Positions 45,631 to 54,192 of a stretch of 64,000 bases of DNA are shown here, in pieces. A model generated the notes under the pieces. It had not been told where the DNA came from and made no database searches. It saw only the letters and a program-made list of their open reading frames with translations. The stretch comes from JAGQYH01 sp041393015 (GTDB lineage: Bacteria > Bacteroidota > Bacteroidia > Chitinophagales > JADIYW01), in contig JAWKKV010000006.1 in the NCBI GenBank assembly GCA_041393015.1, forward strand, positions 186,001 through 250,000, written 5' to 3'. Both the position numbers and the translations under genes were made by a program. Each line of letters starts with the position of its first letter. Positions within the stretch are counted from its first letter, which is position 1.

Positions 45631-46135
45631 ATTTGCTTTCTATATGTTCGAATATACGAAAGACTGCTGGACAAATTGCTACATTTTCTAGGGTAATATC
45701 AATAATTGAAATTTGCTTTCTTTGTTGGGTGTGTGGATATTCTCTGCAGGCTTTAGGTCTTGCTTCGTAAATGCTACAATAGTTATCGTTACCTAAAAAT
45801 GGACAAGGTGTTTGATTAAACACAAAGTCGCCATCTTCATCCATTATTATATGTTGTTTCATCAACTCACCCGGCTGTATTTTAAGGTAAGCTGAAATAT
45901 TGGATATATCTGATTGTAAAATTAAAGGACTGGTAGTTTTACAACAATTGGCACAATCTAGGCAATCTATATTTTCAAATAACTGCTCATGTTTTTGATG
46001 GATGGTTTGATCGAGCTGCTTAGGTGTTTTGCTTTTTAGCTTCGATACAATTTTCTCGTGCTCCTTTCTTTTACTAGCTGCTTGTTGTTTTATCTTAGAA
46101 AGATCAATATCGGCAATAAGTTTTTGATTAGTCAT
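45611..46135 (-). CDS. YkgJ family cysteine cluster protein
   Basis: A 174-residue cytoplasmic protein of the YkgJ/UPF0153 type, thought to bind zinc or iron-sulfur. Two Cys clusters are visible: CLDCANCC near residue 57 and CPFLGNDNYCSIYEARPKAC near residue 110, the second followed by REYP, a family signature. The N-terminus is helical and basic. The gene follows SUI1 by 13 bp and overlaps the CRTAC1-like gene by 20 bp, so it sits in the middle of a six-gene operon beginning at DUF4783. The molecular role is unknown. Confidence 0.88.
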   Translation of the reverse strand: MTNQKLIADIDLSKIKQQAASKRKEHEKIVSKLKSKTPKQLDQTIHQKHEQLFENIDCLDCANCCKTTSPLILQSDISNISAYLKIQPGELMKQHIIMDEDGDFVFNQTPCPFLGNDNYCSIYEARPKACREYPHTQQRKQISIIDITLENVAICPAVFRIFEHIESKFENGAI

Positions 46136-46148
46136 AAAAGGTTTTAAA

Positions 46149-46484
46149 CTATCCTTTCAATTTTATTCTATAGCCCTCCTTTTGCAACAATTCGGCTACT
46201 TTACTCTTTAAATTTCCTTGTATGATAATTTCTCCATCCTTTGCAGAGCCTCCTACACCACATTTAGATTTTAGTAATTTACCTAGATCGTTCAAGTCGT
46301 CTTTACTACCAACAAAACCTTCCACTAGTGTAACAGTTTTTCCTTTTCTTTTTTTGGAATCTAACGATACATATAGTAATTGATCTTCTATTGGAAGTGT
46401 TTCTTCTTCCTCTTCTTCATTATCGAAGTTAAAGTTCTCACTGGTTGAATAGACAACTCGACCGCCTTTCTTATTTCTACCCAC
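46149..46484 (-). CDS. SUI1/eIF1-like translation factor (YciH family)
   Basis: A 111-residue protein homologous to YciH and the eukaryotic eIF1 core. The SUI1 fold occupies about residues 40-111, with KRKGKTVTLVEGFVG and KSKCGVGGSAKDGEIIIQGN as the conserved strands and loop. The N-terminus is a charged, Glu-rich linker (EEEEEETLPIED). It likely associates with the small ribosomal subunit and affects start selection or stress translation, as proposed for YciH. The start lies 5 bp after the nadC stop. Confidence 0.92.
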   Translation of the reverse strand: MGRNKKGGRVVYSTSENFNFDNEEEEEETLPIEDQLLYVSLDSKKRKGKTVTLVEGFVGSKDDLNDLGKLLKSKCGVGGSAKDGEIIIQGNLKSKVAELLQKEGYRIKLKG

Positions 46485-46489
46485 TTTAT

Positions 46490-47344
46490 TTATTTTTCAA
46501 TTATTGCTTTCAAACTCATATCCATTGAAACTGCTGAATGTGTTAATGCTCCGGATGAAATGTACTGTACCCCTGTTTCCGCATAACTTCTAATCGTTTC
46601 CAATGTAATGCCTCCTGATGCTTCTGTTTCAAACTTTCCATCAATCAAATTTACCGCCTTGAGCAACTCCTGAGGTGTAAAGTTATCTAACATAATACGA
46701 TTCACTCTACCCACTTCCATTACCCTTCTCACTTCGTCTAAATTTCTAGTTTCAATTTCAATGGCTATATCTAAATCCTTTTCTTCCAAATATTTATTGG
46801 CGGCAGAAATCGCCTTTTTAATTCCACCACAAAAATCAACGTGATTGTCTTTAATCATCATCATATCATACAAACCCATTCGATGATTTTCTCCGCCACC
46901 AATTCGCACTGCCCATTTCTCTAACAATCTAATGCCTGGAGTCGTTTTTCTAGTATCAATAACAGTTGCCCCAGTACCTTCAATGGCTTTTACATATTTT
47001 GAAGTTTTAGTAGCAATACCACTCATTCTTTGCATAATATTCAAAGCAATTCTCTCTGCTGTTAATATAGATAATGCACTTCCTTCCACATGAAAAGCTA
47101 TATCTCCATACTTTACGTTTTCACCATCTTTAATATAGGTAGTGACTTTCAAATTAGGATCGTAATATTTAAAAACTTCTACGGCAGCCTCAATACCTGC
47201 TAGAATCCCATCTTCTTTAATAATCAATCTTGCTTTGCCTTTTGGCTCTTTACCAATACAAGCTAATGAAGTATGGTCTCCATCTTTTACGTCTTCTTTA
47301 AATGCTCTTTCAATTATTGAAAGTAATTCTGCTTTATTTATCAA
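46490..47344 (-). CDS. nadC: Nicotinate-nucleotide pyrophosphorylase (carboxylating)
   Basis: This cytoplasmic enzyme converts quinolinate and PRPP to nicotinate mononucleotide, the last step of de novo NAD precursor synthesis. The 284-residue protein has NIMQRMSGIATKT near residue 105, TRKTTPGIRLLEKWAV near 135, the GGGENHRMGLYD substrate-binding motif near 150 and KDNH. SGGITLETI and SSGALTHS close the barrel. Length matches QPRTase. It overlaps the DUF4783 gene by 4 bp (ATGA-type) and precedes SUI1 by 5 bp. nadA and nadB are not in the window. Confidence 0.96.
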   Translation of the reverse strand: MINKAELLSIIERAFKEDVKDGDHTSLACIGKEPKGKARLIIKEDGILAGIEAAVEVFKYYDPNLKVTTYIKDGENVKYGDIAFHVEGSALSILTAERIALNIMQRMSGIATKTSKYVKAIEGTGATVIDTRKTTPGIRLLEKWAVRIGGGENHRMGLYDMMMIKDNHVDFCGGIKKAISAANKYLEEKDLDIAIEIETRNLDEVRRVMEVGRVNRIMLDNFTPQELLKAVNLIDGKFETEASGGITLETIRSYAETGVQYISSGALTHSAVSMDMSLKAIIEK

Positions 47345-47742
47345 TTTGTCTGCTTTTCAAATTTTATTTCCTGTACATAATCAGCATTATTAATTCGTTT
47401 AAAATAAACGTAAACCTGATATATTGCATTGGAAGTTTTCATTTTACCAATATAATATTTCGATTGATTTTTAGAAACGCCACTATGCATTAGTTCAAAG
47501 CTAATTTCACTAAAATTGCTTAGAAATTTGTTCAAAACTACTTGTGCTTGCTGCTGACTATAATCTTGTGCATCTCCATCAATAACAATTTCAATGCGCT
47601 TATCAAATAGTTTTGAAAATGTTTTAACATTTGCCGTGACTAAAGCCGTTTCTAATTGTACATGAATTTCTTGGCCTATTGATAAGTTAGATATCATAAA
47701 GAGACCCATAAAAAGCACTAATATTTTGAAACGCCTTCGCAT
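47341..47742 (-). CDS. DUF4783 family exported protein
   Basis: A 133-residue exported protein with a signal peptide (residues 1-23, ...LSIGQ). The mature part has an NTF2-like fold pattern: an early LFDKRIEIVIDG helix-strand region, QAQVVLNKFLSNF, then IGKMKTSNAIYQVYVYFKR. This matches DUF4783, which is commonly encoded next to nadC in Bacteroidota, and its role is unknown. It is the first gene of a minus-strand operon running through nadC, SUI1, YkgJ and the CRTAC1-like gene, and is divergent from gpmI with a 106-bp gap. Confidence 0.88.
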   Translation of the reverse strand: MRRRFKILVLFMGLFMISNLSIGQEIHVQLETALVTANVKTFSKLFDKRIEIVIDGDAQDYSQQQAQVVLNKFLSNFSEISFELMHSGVSKNQSKYYIGKMKTSNAIYQVYVYFKRINNADYVQEIKFEKQTN

Positions 47743-47848
47743 AAATCGTTAATTTCGCAACAATTATTTGTCACAGAAAATGTGCCAAGTTAGCTCAATA
47801 CCTATTAAATTCGGCAAATAATATTCTACTAAATTGAAATAAAAATTT

Positions 47849-49384
47849 GTGAGTACAAAATCTACCAAAAAAGCAGCGTTGATAATTATGGATGGATGGG
47901 GTATAAATGCCGATCCATCAGTAGATGCAATTGCTCAAGCGGCGACTCCTTTTGTGGATAGTTTATATCAACTTTATCCAAACACGAGACTAGTTACTTA
48001 CGGGGAACAAGTTGGATTGCCAAATGGACAAATGGGTAATTCGGAAGTTGGACACATGAATCTTGGTGCTGGAAGAATTGTTTATCAAGATTTTTTAAGA
48101 ATCAACAACGCAATAAAAGATGGCTCCTTCTTTCAACAAGCTACTTTGTTAGAGGCATTTAAATATGCTATTAAAAACAACAAGAAAGTCCATTTTTTAG
48201 GACTTGTTTCTGATGGAGGTGTTCATTCGCACATTAATCATTTAAAAGCTTTGGTCGATATGGCTAAAGACAATGGTGTGCAAAAATCTTTTATTCATGT
48301 TATTACAGATGGAAGGGATACCGACCCAGAAGGTGGATTAAAATACGTAAAAGCATTAGTGGATCACTGCAAAACTAGTCCAACCAAAATAGCATCTTTG
48401 ATAGGAAGATACTATGCCATGGATAGAGATAAAAGGTGGCAAAGAATAAAATTAGCCTACGACCTATTGATTGATGGTAAAGGAAAATCAACCACCAATA
48501 TTTTAGAAGCGATTGATCAATCTTATAAAGAGAACGTTACCGATGAATTTATTCTTCCGATTGTTGTGGAAGAAAACAACCAACCGATAGCTACCATTGA
48601 AGAAAATGATGTGGTGATTGCTTTTAACTTCAGAACAGACCGTTGTAGGGAAATTACGGAAGTTTTAACGCAGCAAGATCACCCAGAAGATGGTATGAGA
48701 ACGATTCCATTATACTACGTTACTATGACGAATTATGATGATAAGTTCAAGAATATTAAGATTGTATATGATAAAGATGTTTTAAAAAACACCATTGGGG
48801 AAGTTATATCAAAAGCCGGCTTAACTCAACTAAGAATAGCTGAAACAGAGAAATATCCTCACGTATCATTTTTCTTTAGCGGTGGTAGAGAAAACACTTT
48901 TAATGGTGAAGATAGAGCGATGATTAGTTCGCCAAAAGTTGCCACTTATGATTTACAACCGGAAATGTCGGCTTATGAAGTAAAAGACACGCTTCTTGCC
49001 AAAATAAAAAACAATACACCAGATTTCTTCTGTTTAAATTTTGCGAATACTGATATGGTAGGTCATACAGGAGTTTTTTCAGCTGCCATGAAAGCAGCTG
49101 AAACGGTAGACAGTTGTCTAAAAGAAGTAATAGCAGCCTGTTTAGAACATGATTATACGGTTTTCTTAACAGCGGATCATGGTAATGCAGATACAATGAT
49201 CAATGAAGATGGCAGCCCGAATACCGCACATTCTAAAAATCCTGTGCCATTGTTTGTGATTAGTAATGATTATAAAGGCAAAGTAAAAGCAGGTAAATTA
49301 TCAGATTTAGCGCCTTCTATTTTGAAAGTAATGGGATTAACTATACCGGCAGAAATGACCGGTGAAAATTTACTCGACAATTAG
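47849..49384 (+). CDS. gpmI: 2,3-bisphosphoglycerate-independent phosphoglycerate mutase
   Basis: A glycolytic and gluconeogenic enzyme that interconverts 3- and 2-phosphoglycerate using two Mn ions. The 511-residue length is standard. The metal-binding aspartate lies in IIMDGWG (Asp15), and the phosphoryl-accepting serine in MGNSEVGHMNLG (Ser65). HSHINHL, TDGRDTDPEGG, FRTDR, NTDMVGHTG and TADHGNAD are the other alkaline-phosphatase-superfamily sites. The start is GTG at 47849; no upstream in-frame ATG exists. It precedes a lipoprotein gene by 5 bp, so the two share a transcript. Confidence 0.96.
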   Translation: MSTKSTKKAALIIMDGWGINADPSVDAIAQAATPFVDSLYQLYPNTRLVTYGEQVGLPNGQMGNSEVGHMNLGAGRIVYQDFLRINNAIKDGSFFQQATLLEAFKYAIKNNKKVHFLGLVSDGGVHSHINHLKALVDMAKDNGVQKSFIHVITDGRDTDPEGGLKYVKALVDHCKTSPTKIASLIGRYYAMDRDKRWQRIKLAYDLLIDGKGKSTTNILEAIDQSYKENVTDEFILPIVVEENNQPIATIEENDVVIAFNFRTDRCREITEVLTQQDHPEDGMRTIPLYYVTMTNYDDKFKNIKIVYDKDVLKNTIGEVISKAGLTQLRIAETEKYPHVSFFFSGGRENTFNGEDRAMISSPKVATYDLQPEMSAYEVKDTLLAKIKNNTPDFFCLNFANTDMVGHTGVFSAAMKAAETVDSCLKEVIAACLEHDYTVFLTADHGNADTMINEDGSPNTAHSKNPVPLFVISNDYKGKVKAGKLSDLAPSILKVMGLTIPAEMTGENLLDN

Positions 49385-49389
49385 GAAAG

Positions 49390-49977
49390 ATGAATAATTT
49401 TAGACAATCGAAAATCATATTTCCAGTCTTAATGTTGCTTATTTTAGCTTTCATTTCCTCTTGTAATAAAACTAATGAAAAAAGAGAAGTTAAAGATACT
49501 AGACAGGTAGTTTTCTTTGACTTAAGAAGCTATTTCAATGATATCATCAAAACTTATGCAGCAGACAGTGTACTCGTAAACAAGCAAGTTAGTTTTGGTA
49601 ACAAATCAGAGTTAAAAGAAAACATGGCCATTGATTGGAGTGTTGAATTACAAACTTTTGCAGAGGCCGATATCAATCGTTCTTCTTGGATAGATAAGTT
49701 TAAAGTGGACACTTTAACCACCAATAATGGTTCTACCATTTTGTATCAAACCACCGATGCATCTATTCCTATCAAACAATTAGAAGTTATGCTTACGGCT
49801 ACGGGAAAAGTTAGCGAAATTGTGATTCAATCTGAAAGAAAAAGCTTATTGTATAAATCCAAACAAAAATTAAATTTTAGACCAGGAAACAGCTATTCCA
49901 TTGATGGATGGCAGAGAACATTGATGTTGAGCCAAACAGATTTTGAGGTGAAGGCAGATATATTAATGAGTGAATGA
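49390..49977 (+). CDS. Hypothetical lipoprotein
   Basis: I do not recognise this 195-residue protein. The N-terminal 25 residues form a lipoprotein signal with lipobox ISSC (Cys25), so it should be anchored in the inner or outer membrane. The mature domain is about 170 residues, alternating strands and helices (VVFFDLRSYFNDIIKTY, FAEADINRSSWIDKF, PIKQLEVMLTATGKVSEIVIQ). It sits between gpmI and hisS, 5 bp from the former. Its last codons lie in the first copy of a 12-bp direct repeat. Confidence 0.75.
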   Translation: MNNFRQSKIIFPVLMLLILAFISSCNKTNEKREVKDTRQVVFFDLRSYFNDIIKTYAADSVLVNKQVSFGNKSELKENMAIDWSVELQTFAEADINRSSWIDKFKVDTLTTNNGSTILYQTTDASIPIKQLEVMLTATGKVSEIVIQSERKSLLYKSKQKLNFRPGNSYSIDGWQRTLMLSQTDFEVKADILMSE

Positions 49978-49992
49978 TAGAATGAGTGAATG
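49965..49992. repeat. Direct repeat AATGAGTGAATG x2
   Basis: AATGAGTGAATG occurs at 49965-49976 and again at 49981-49992, separated by ATAG. The first copy contains the stop of the lipoprotein gene. The duplication produces several spurious in-frame ATGs upstream of hisS. Confidence 0.7.
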
Positions 49993-50026
49993 CGAAAATT
50001 CGATAATGCGAGAAGGAAAGAATAAA

Positions 50027-51409
50027 ATGAAAAAGATAAAACCTAGCTTAGTTAAAGGAACGAGAGATTTTTTGCCGGAACAGGTCAATAAAAGGCGATA
50101 TATTTTATCCACTATTCAATCTGTTTTTAAAAAATTTGGTTTTCAAGAAATTGAAACACCTGCTATGGAATCTTTAGAAACTTTGACTGGAAAATACGGT
50201 GAAGAAGGTGATAAACTCTTGTTTAAAATTTTAAATTCAGGTGACTTTCTTACTAAGGTTGATGATAAAAGCCTGCAAGAAAAAGATAGTAGAGGCATAA
50301 CTTTCAAAATTTCAGAAAAAGGATTGCGCTATGATTTAACCGTTCCTTTGGCTCGCTACGTAGTGCAGCACCAAAACGACTTAAATTTTCCTTTTAAACG
50401 CTTTCATATCGGTCCGGTTTGGCGAGCAGACAGGCCTCAAAAAGGACGTTACAGAGAGTTCTTTCAATGTGATGCGGATATCATTGGATCTACTAGTTTA
50501 TTGAATGAAACAGAGTTGACTTTGATTTTAGCAGAGGCTTTTGAATCATTAGAAATTTCTGTAAAAATTCAACTCAACAATAGAAAAATTTTAGAGGGAA
50601 TTATTGAGACAGTTGGCGTTTCCAATCTCTATAAAGAGATCTTAATTGCTATTGATAAAAAAGATAAAATTGGCGAAGAAGGTGTTGAGAAAGAACTTCA
50701 AACATTGAATTTAACTTCTGAGCAAATCACTGACCTTTTCGAGCTATTTTCCATTACTGATTTGGATAAATTAGCCAATGCTTTTGAAGGAAAAAGTGTT
50801 ATTGGAATAGAAGGCACAAATGAAATGAAAGCCATTATGGCTAAATGTTCTCATGACAATATTGTCTTCTCTCCTGCTCTTGCCCGTGGCCTAGATTATT
50901 ATACAGGAACGATTTGGGAAGTGGTTGCGAATGATGTACAAATGGGCACTATTGCTGCCGGCGGACGCTATGATAATTTAACTGAAATGTTTGGCGGACA
51001 AAACATGAGTGGCGTTGGTATTTCTTTTGGCGTAGAGCGTATTTACGATGTGTTAGAAGAATTGAACAAGTGGCCTTCAGATATCACTACTTCTACCAAA
51101 GTATTGATTATAAATTTTGGACACGAGTTGCAAACGCGCGCCAGCAATAAGTTACAAACTCGCGCCAGTTCTGAAAGTGAAGGATGGAAATTACTTCAAG
51201 AATTACGTAAAAACAACATTCCTTCCGAGCTTTTTCCTGATGCTGCTAAGCTGAAAAAGCAAATGTCGTATGCTGATAAAAAGAACATTCCTTATGTAAT
51301 TTTTATTGGCGAGGAAGAGATAAATAGCGGTAAATTTTCTTTGAAAGAAATGAAAAGTGGAGAGCAACAGGTGTTAAGTTTGGAAGCGGTTGTTGAGGTG
51401 TTGAAGTAG
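50027..51409 (+). CDS. hisS: Histidine--tRNA ligase
   Basis: A class II aminoacyl-tRNA synthetase that charges tRNA-His. ATG 50027 gives 460 residues and the family start MKKIKPSLVKGTRDFLPEQ; the frame is open from 49970 but the extra 19 residues come from repeat-like DNA. Motif 1 surrounds FQEIETPAMESLETL, motif 2 is RFHIGPVWRADRPQKGR with REFFQCDADIIG after it, and the histidine-binding LARGLDYYTGTIWEV and motif 3 (GVGISFGVERIYD) are clear. The anticodon-binding domain begins near residue 360. At its start is an odd tandem LQTRAS-NK-LQTRAS insert (51126-51169). The C-terminus otherwise looks intact. Confidence 0.95.
   Translation: MKKIKPSLVKGTRDFLPEQVNKRRYILSTIQSVFKKFGFQEIETPAMESLETLTGKYGEEGDKLLFKILNSGDFLTKVDDKSLQEKDSRGITFKISEKGLRYDLTVPLARYVVQHQNDLNFPFKRFHIGPVWRADRPQKGRYREFFQCDADIIGSTSLLNETELTLILAEAFESLEISVKIQLNNRKILEGIIETVGVSNLYKEILIAIDKKDKIGEEGVEKELQTLNLTSEQITDLFELFSITDLDKLANAFEGKSVIGIEGTNEMKAIMAKCSHDNIVFSPALARGLDYYTGTIWEVVANDVQMGTIAAGGRYDNLTEMFGGQNMSGVGISFGVERIYDVLEELNKWPSDITTSTKVLIINFGHELQTRASNKLQTRASSESEGWKLLQELRKNNIPSELFPDAAKLKKQMSYADKKNIPYVIFIGEEEINSGKFSLKEMKSGEQQVLSLEAVVEVLK
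51126..51169. repeat. In-frame 24-bp-period tandem duplication in hisS
   Basis: AGTTGCAAACGCGCGCCAGC (51126-51145) and AGTTACAAACTCGCGCCAGT (51150-51169) match at 17 of 20 bases and are offset by 24 bp, so the reading frame is kept. They encode LQTRAS twice. The GC-rich CGCGCCAG core is unlike the rest of the gene. Confidence 0.75.
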
Positions 51410-51416
51410 GTAAAAA

Positions 51417-51475
51417 GCGCAAATTCAAGATTCAAATTCAAACGCAAATTTTATAACTTTTTAAATTCAAATCCA
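51417..51475. repeat. Degenerate CAAATTCAA direct repeats
   Basis: Between hisS and the next gene, variants of CAAATTCAA and TCAAATTCAAA recur four or five times in about 60 bp. This is low-complexity intergenic repeat DNA of a style seen between convergent genes in Bacteroidota. Confidence 0.55.
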
Positions 51476-51484
51476 AGAGGTTCT

Positions 51485-51985
51485 TTATAAAGTATCTCTT
51501 TTATATAAACCTAGACACTTTTTTATTCTAACTATAGAAAGATAAGTTCCAAATATATAACTTATCACAATTATTAAAGGAAATATTAAAGACAAATAAC
51601 TCCCTACATTTAAGTAAAAAACAACACTAATTATTGTGATTAGAATAAAAACAAACTGATCAAATCTATCTATATGATAAGATAACGACACCTCACTTAC
51701 CTCTGCTATTTCTTTAATCGTGCCTTTTATTTCAAAATGTGGTTTATATCTACTTCCTTGTCGATAAATATCAATAATATCATTTTCTATTTTTCCATGA
51801 TAGTATCTGCCTTTGTTTTTATTATCAACTAATGCTTGCCAAAACTGTTTTTTGAACATGTAAAAAGGAAAGACAACTATTTTATTTTGATAATCGTTAT
51901 CATAAATAAGTAACAGTGATTTTAATGCCCTAAACACTTCCTTCTTATTCTTCTGGACAGTAAGTTTTGTACTGTAATACTTCAA
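51485..51985 (-). CDS. Hypothetical membrane protein
   Basis: A 166-residue protein I do not recognise. The N-terminal 105 residues look soluble, with IVVFPFYMFKKQFWQALVDN and KGRYYHGKIENDIIDIYR strands that resemble a small membrane-linked beta domain. Two hydrophobic segments follow (about residues 108-126 and 129-150), then a short basic tail. It is convergent with hisS and 96 bp upstream of the sterol-desaturase-family gene on the same strand. Base composition is slightly more AT-rich than its neighbours. Confidence 0.6.
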   Translation of the reverse strand: MKYYSTKLTVQKNKKEVFRALKSLLLIYDNDYQNKIVVFPFYMFKKQFWQALVDNKNKGRYYHGKIENDIIDIYRQGSRYKPHFEIKGTIKEIAEVSEVSLSYHIDRFDQFVFILITIISVVFYLNVGSYLSLIFPLIIVISYIFGTYLSIVRIKKCLGLYKRDTL

Positions 51986-52081
51986 TTTTCTAATTTAAAT
52001 GGATTTGGTGTAAACATCACTCTTAACATATTAAGTGTCATATTTAACTCCGCTTCCAGATTAATTATTAAAAATTAATCA

Positions 52082-52993
52082 CTAATCATTAACACTATTC
52101 CTCAACGTCTTCGCTCTTTGATCCGGGCCATCATGACTCCATCCGGGAGAATAAAAGATGTATTTCAATTTATCGATGAATTTATCAGCCCGTTTTACAT
52201 CTCTCCAAATAGCAGCATATTCGTGCGTGGCTACGTAAATTAAATTCTGAGATTCAATATTAGTCGTTAAGCCATATTTCGGTTTATCATCATCTCTTTC
52301 TTCTGAAAACGACCCAAACATTTTATCCCAAATAATTAAAATCCCGGCATGATTTCTATCCAAATATCTTGCTTGAGAAGCGTGATGTACTCTATGATGT
52401 GAAGCCGTATTAAAAACCGCTTCATACCATCTTGGCAGCTTTTTGATAAACTCGGTATGTGTTCCATATTGATAAATCAAATTGACCGCCATCATTACGA
52501 ACATCATTACCGGATCAAAACCCAAAATAGGCAACCAAATCCAAAAGAAATATTTATGTAAACGCTCGCCTACTCCTTGCCTTAAAGCCGTTCCAAAATT
52601 TAAATGTGTAGAAGAATGATGGCTTACATGACCAGCCCAAAACAACCGCACTTCATGATTCATTCTATGAAACCAATAGTAAGCAAAGTCATCTGCAAAA
52701 ACCAACAACACCCAAGCCCACCATTGTCTGCCAACCACATCTCTTAATCCCAACCAATTGGCTTCGTGGATGTAAAAGAAAATCATAAAAAACACCACTT
52801 TTGGAATAAACTCTACTATTAATGAAAAAATACCCATCATCATAGATGTGAACGTATCCCTATTTTCATACAATCCATAGTTTTTTCGCTTGTCTACCCA
52901 ATATTCAACTCCTAAGAGTAGAAGGAAAAATGGCGTGGCAAATAACAATAATTTGTCGCTTAAAATATGTTGTAAGGCTTCATTAAAAGACAT
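52082..52993 (-). CDS. Sterol desaturase / fatty acid hydroxylase superfamily protein (second)
   Basis: A 303-residue integral membrane di-iron oxygenase. The histidine clusters are DDFAYYWFHRMNHE (near residue 100), AGHVSHHSSTHLN and HRVHHASQARYLDRNHAG (near residue 200). Several hydrophobic segments occur before and between them. It is only distantly similar to the 266-residue member at 23067-23867, and is of the longer type, with an extended C-terminus. Substrate unknown; related proteins act on sterols, ether lipids (alkylglycerol monooxygenase) or carotenoids. It is divergent from the PaiB-like gene with 63 bp between starts. Confidence 0.9.
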   Translation of the reverse strand: MSFNEALQHILSDKLLLFATPFFLLLLGVEYWVDKRKNYGLYENRDTFTSMMMGIFSLIVEFIPKVVFFMIFFYIHEANWLGLRDVVGRQWWAWVLLVFADDFAYYWFHRMNHEVRLFWAGHVSHHSSTHLNFGTALRQGVGERLHKYFFWIWLPILGFDPVMMFVMMAVNLIYQYGTHTEFIKKLPRWYEAVFNTASHHRVHHASQARYLDRNHAGILIIWDKMFGSFSEERDDDKPKYGLTTNIESQNLIYVATHEYAAIWRDVKRADKFIDKLKYIFYSPGWSHDGPDQRAKTLRNSVND

Positions 52994-53020
52994 GGGTAAA
53001 AATTTAAGTTTAAAGTTACT

Positions 53021-53028
53021 TAATTTTG
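53021..53028 (+). promoter_or_regulatory. Bacteroidota -7 promoter box
   Basis: TAATTTTG matches TAnnTTTG and lies 28 bp upstream of the PaiB-like start, in the short divergent promoter region. No clear -33 TTG is present at normal spacing. Confidence 0.4.
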
Positions 53029-53056
53029 ACTCTATTATTCAAAAGACAGCCAATTA

Positions 53057-53650
53057 ATGTACATTCCAAAACACTTTAGAGAGAAGGATACTGAAAAGAT
53101 AAAATCATTTATCAAGACCCATAATTTTGGCGTTATTTTATCGAATGATGGATCAGAAATGGTGGGCACACATTTACCGTTTATTCTAGTTGAAAATGAA
53201 GATGGAACATTTTATTTCAAAAGTCATTTAGCGGCTGCCAATCCTCAGTTGAATCATTGGAAAAAGAATTCCAATTGCTTGATCATTTTTAGCGGTCCGC
53301 ACGGTTATGTAAGTCCTAGTTTATATGAAGAAAAGCAAAATGTGCCGACGTGGAATTTCATTGCTGTGCATGTTTATGGCACTATAAAAGTCTATGATGA
53401 TTTTGATCAAAAAAAGGATTTATTAATTGAATCCATCAATAGTTTTGAACCCGAATATATGAAACAATGGGACGAACTGAACTCTAAATACAGAGATAAA
53501 CTAATCCATGGAATGACGGGCATGGATATTCAAATTACTAAGATTGAAGCGAAGTATAAACTCAGTCAAAATAAGCCAGATTCCACTAGAAAAAATGTGG
53601 CTGATCATTTTACTGACGAAGGAAATGAGTTGGGTAAGTTTATGGAATAA
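53057..53650 (+). CDS. FMN-binding negative transcriptional regulator (PaiB family)
   Basis: A 197-residue split-barrel FMN-binding protein of the PaiB family. The opening MYIPKHFREKDTEKIKSFI is diagnostic, followed by GTHLPFIL, FKSHLAAANPQLNHW, CLIIFSGPHGYVSPSLYEE and VPTWNFIAVHVYG, which contribute to flavin binding. In Bacillus, PaiB is linked to repression of sporulation and protease genes. In other bacteria the regulatory role is unproven and a redox role is possible. It is monocistronic, convergent with DinB. Confidence 0.9.
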   Translation: MYIPKHFREKDTEKIKSFIKTHNFGVILSNDGSEMVGTHLPFILVENEDGTFYFKSHLAAANPQLNHWKKNSNCLIIFSGPHGYVSPSLYEEKQNVPTWNFIAVHVYGTIKVYDDFDQKKDLLIESINSFEPEYMKQWDELNSKYRDKLIHGMTGMDIQITKIEAKYKLSQNKPDSTRKNVADHFTDEGNELGKFME

Positions 53651-53682
53651 TATTTAGAATAAATTCCTTGAAATAAAAAACA

Positions 53683-54162
53683 TTACGACCATAATTCCAT
53701 CAAGAATATCTCAATTTGTCTTCTGTGCCTCAGCACATGAACAATAGCATGTTCAAACAATTGTTCAGCATCGTAAACCTGTCCCCAACGCGATTCCATT
53801 TTATCACCTGAAGAGCCATCTAATAAATTAGGATAGGATTGAAACAACGCTACATTGTATTCAAACATTTTACTTAATTCGACATTATATTCTGCCACCG
53901 TTTTATAAGTAATTTTAGGCTGATAATCCAATTCCTCTCTAAAGTGTTTCCTAACTAGAATAGCATAATTATAACCCGAACTAATAATATGGGTTAAAAT
54001 AGTTTGAATGGAAGTACAATCTTCATCCTTTGTTTCTAGATCAACTTTTATAATCAATTCCTCTTCAGAAATAGATTCAATAGTCTGCTGAAGTTCTTCA
54101 ATTGCTCTTTCGTATTCGTCTAAAATGGCACCCACGGCGCCGTTAATTCTAAATGTTTTCAT
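53683..54162 (-). CDS. DinB family protein
   Basis: A 159-residue four-helix-bundle protein of the DinB/YfiT-like superfamily, probably binding a divalent metal through three histidines: the first in TILTHIISSGYNYA near residue 70, and the others in QLFEHAIVHVLRHRRQIE near residue 135. Many relatives are thiol-dependent transferases or of unknown function. The gene follows the GH1 gene by 30 bp on the same strand and could be the last gene of that operon. Confidence 0.82.
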   Translation of the reverse strand: MKTFRINGAVGAILDEYERAIEELQQTIESISEEELIIKVDLETKDEDCTSIQTILTHIISSGYNYAILVRKHFREELDYQPKITYKTVAEYNVELSKMFEYNVALFQSYPNLLDGSSGDKMESRWGQVYDAEQLFEHAIVHVLRHRRQIEIFLMELWS

Positions 54163-54192
54163 GTTTTACTTTTGTTTTATAAACTAATAAAA

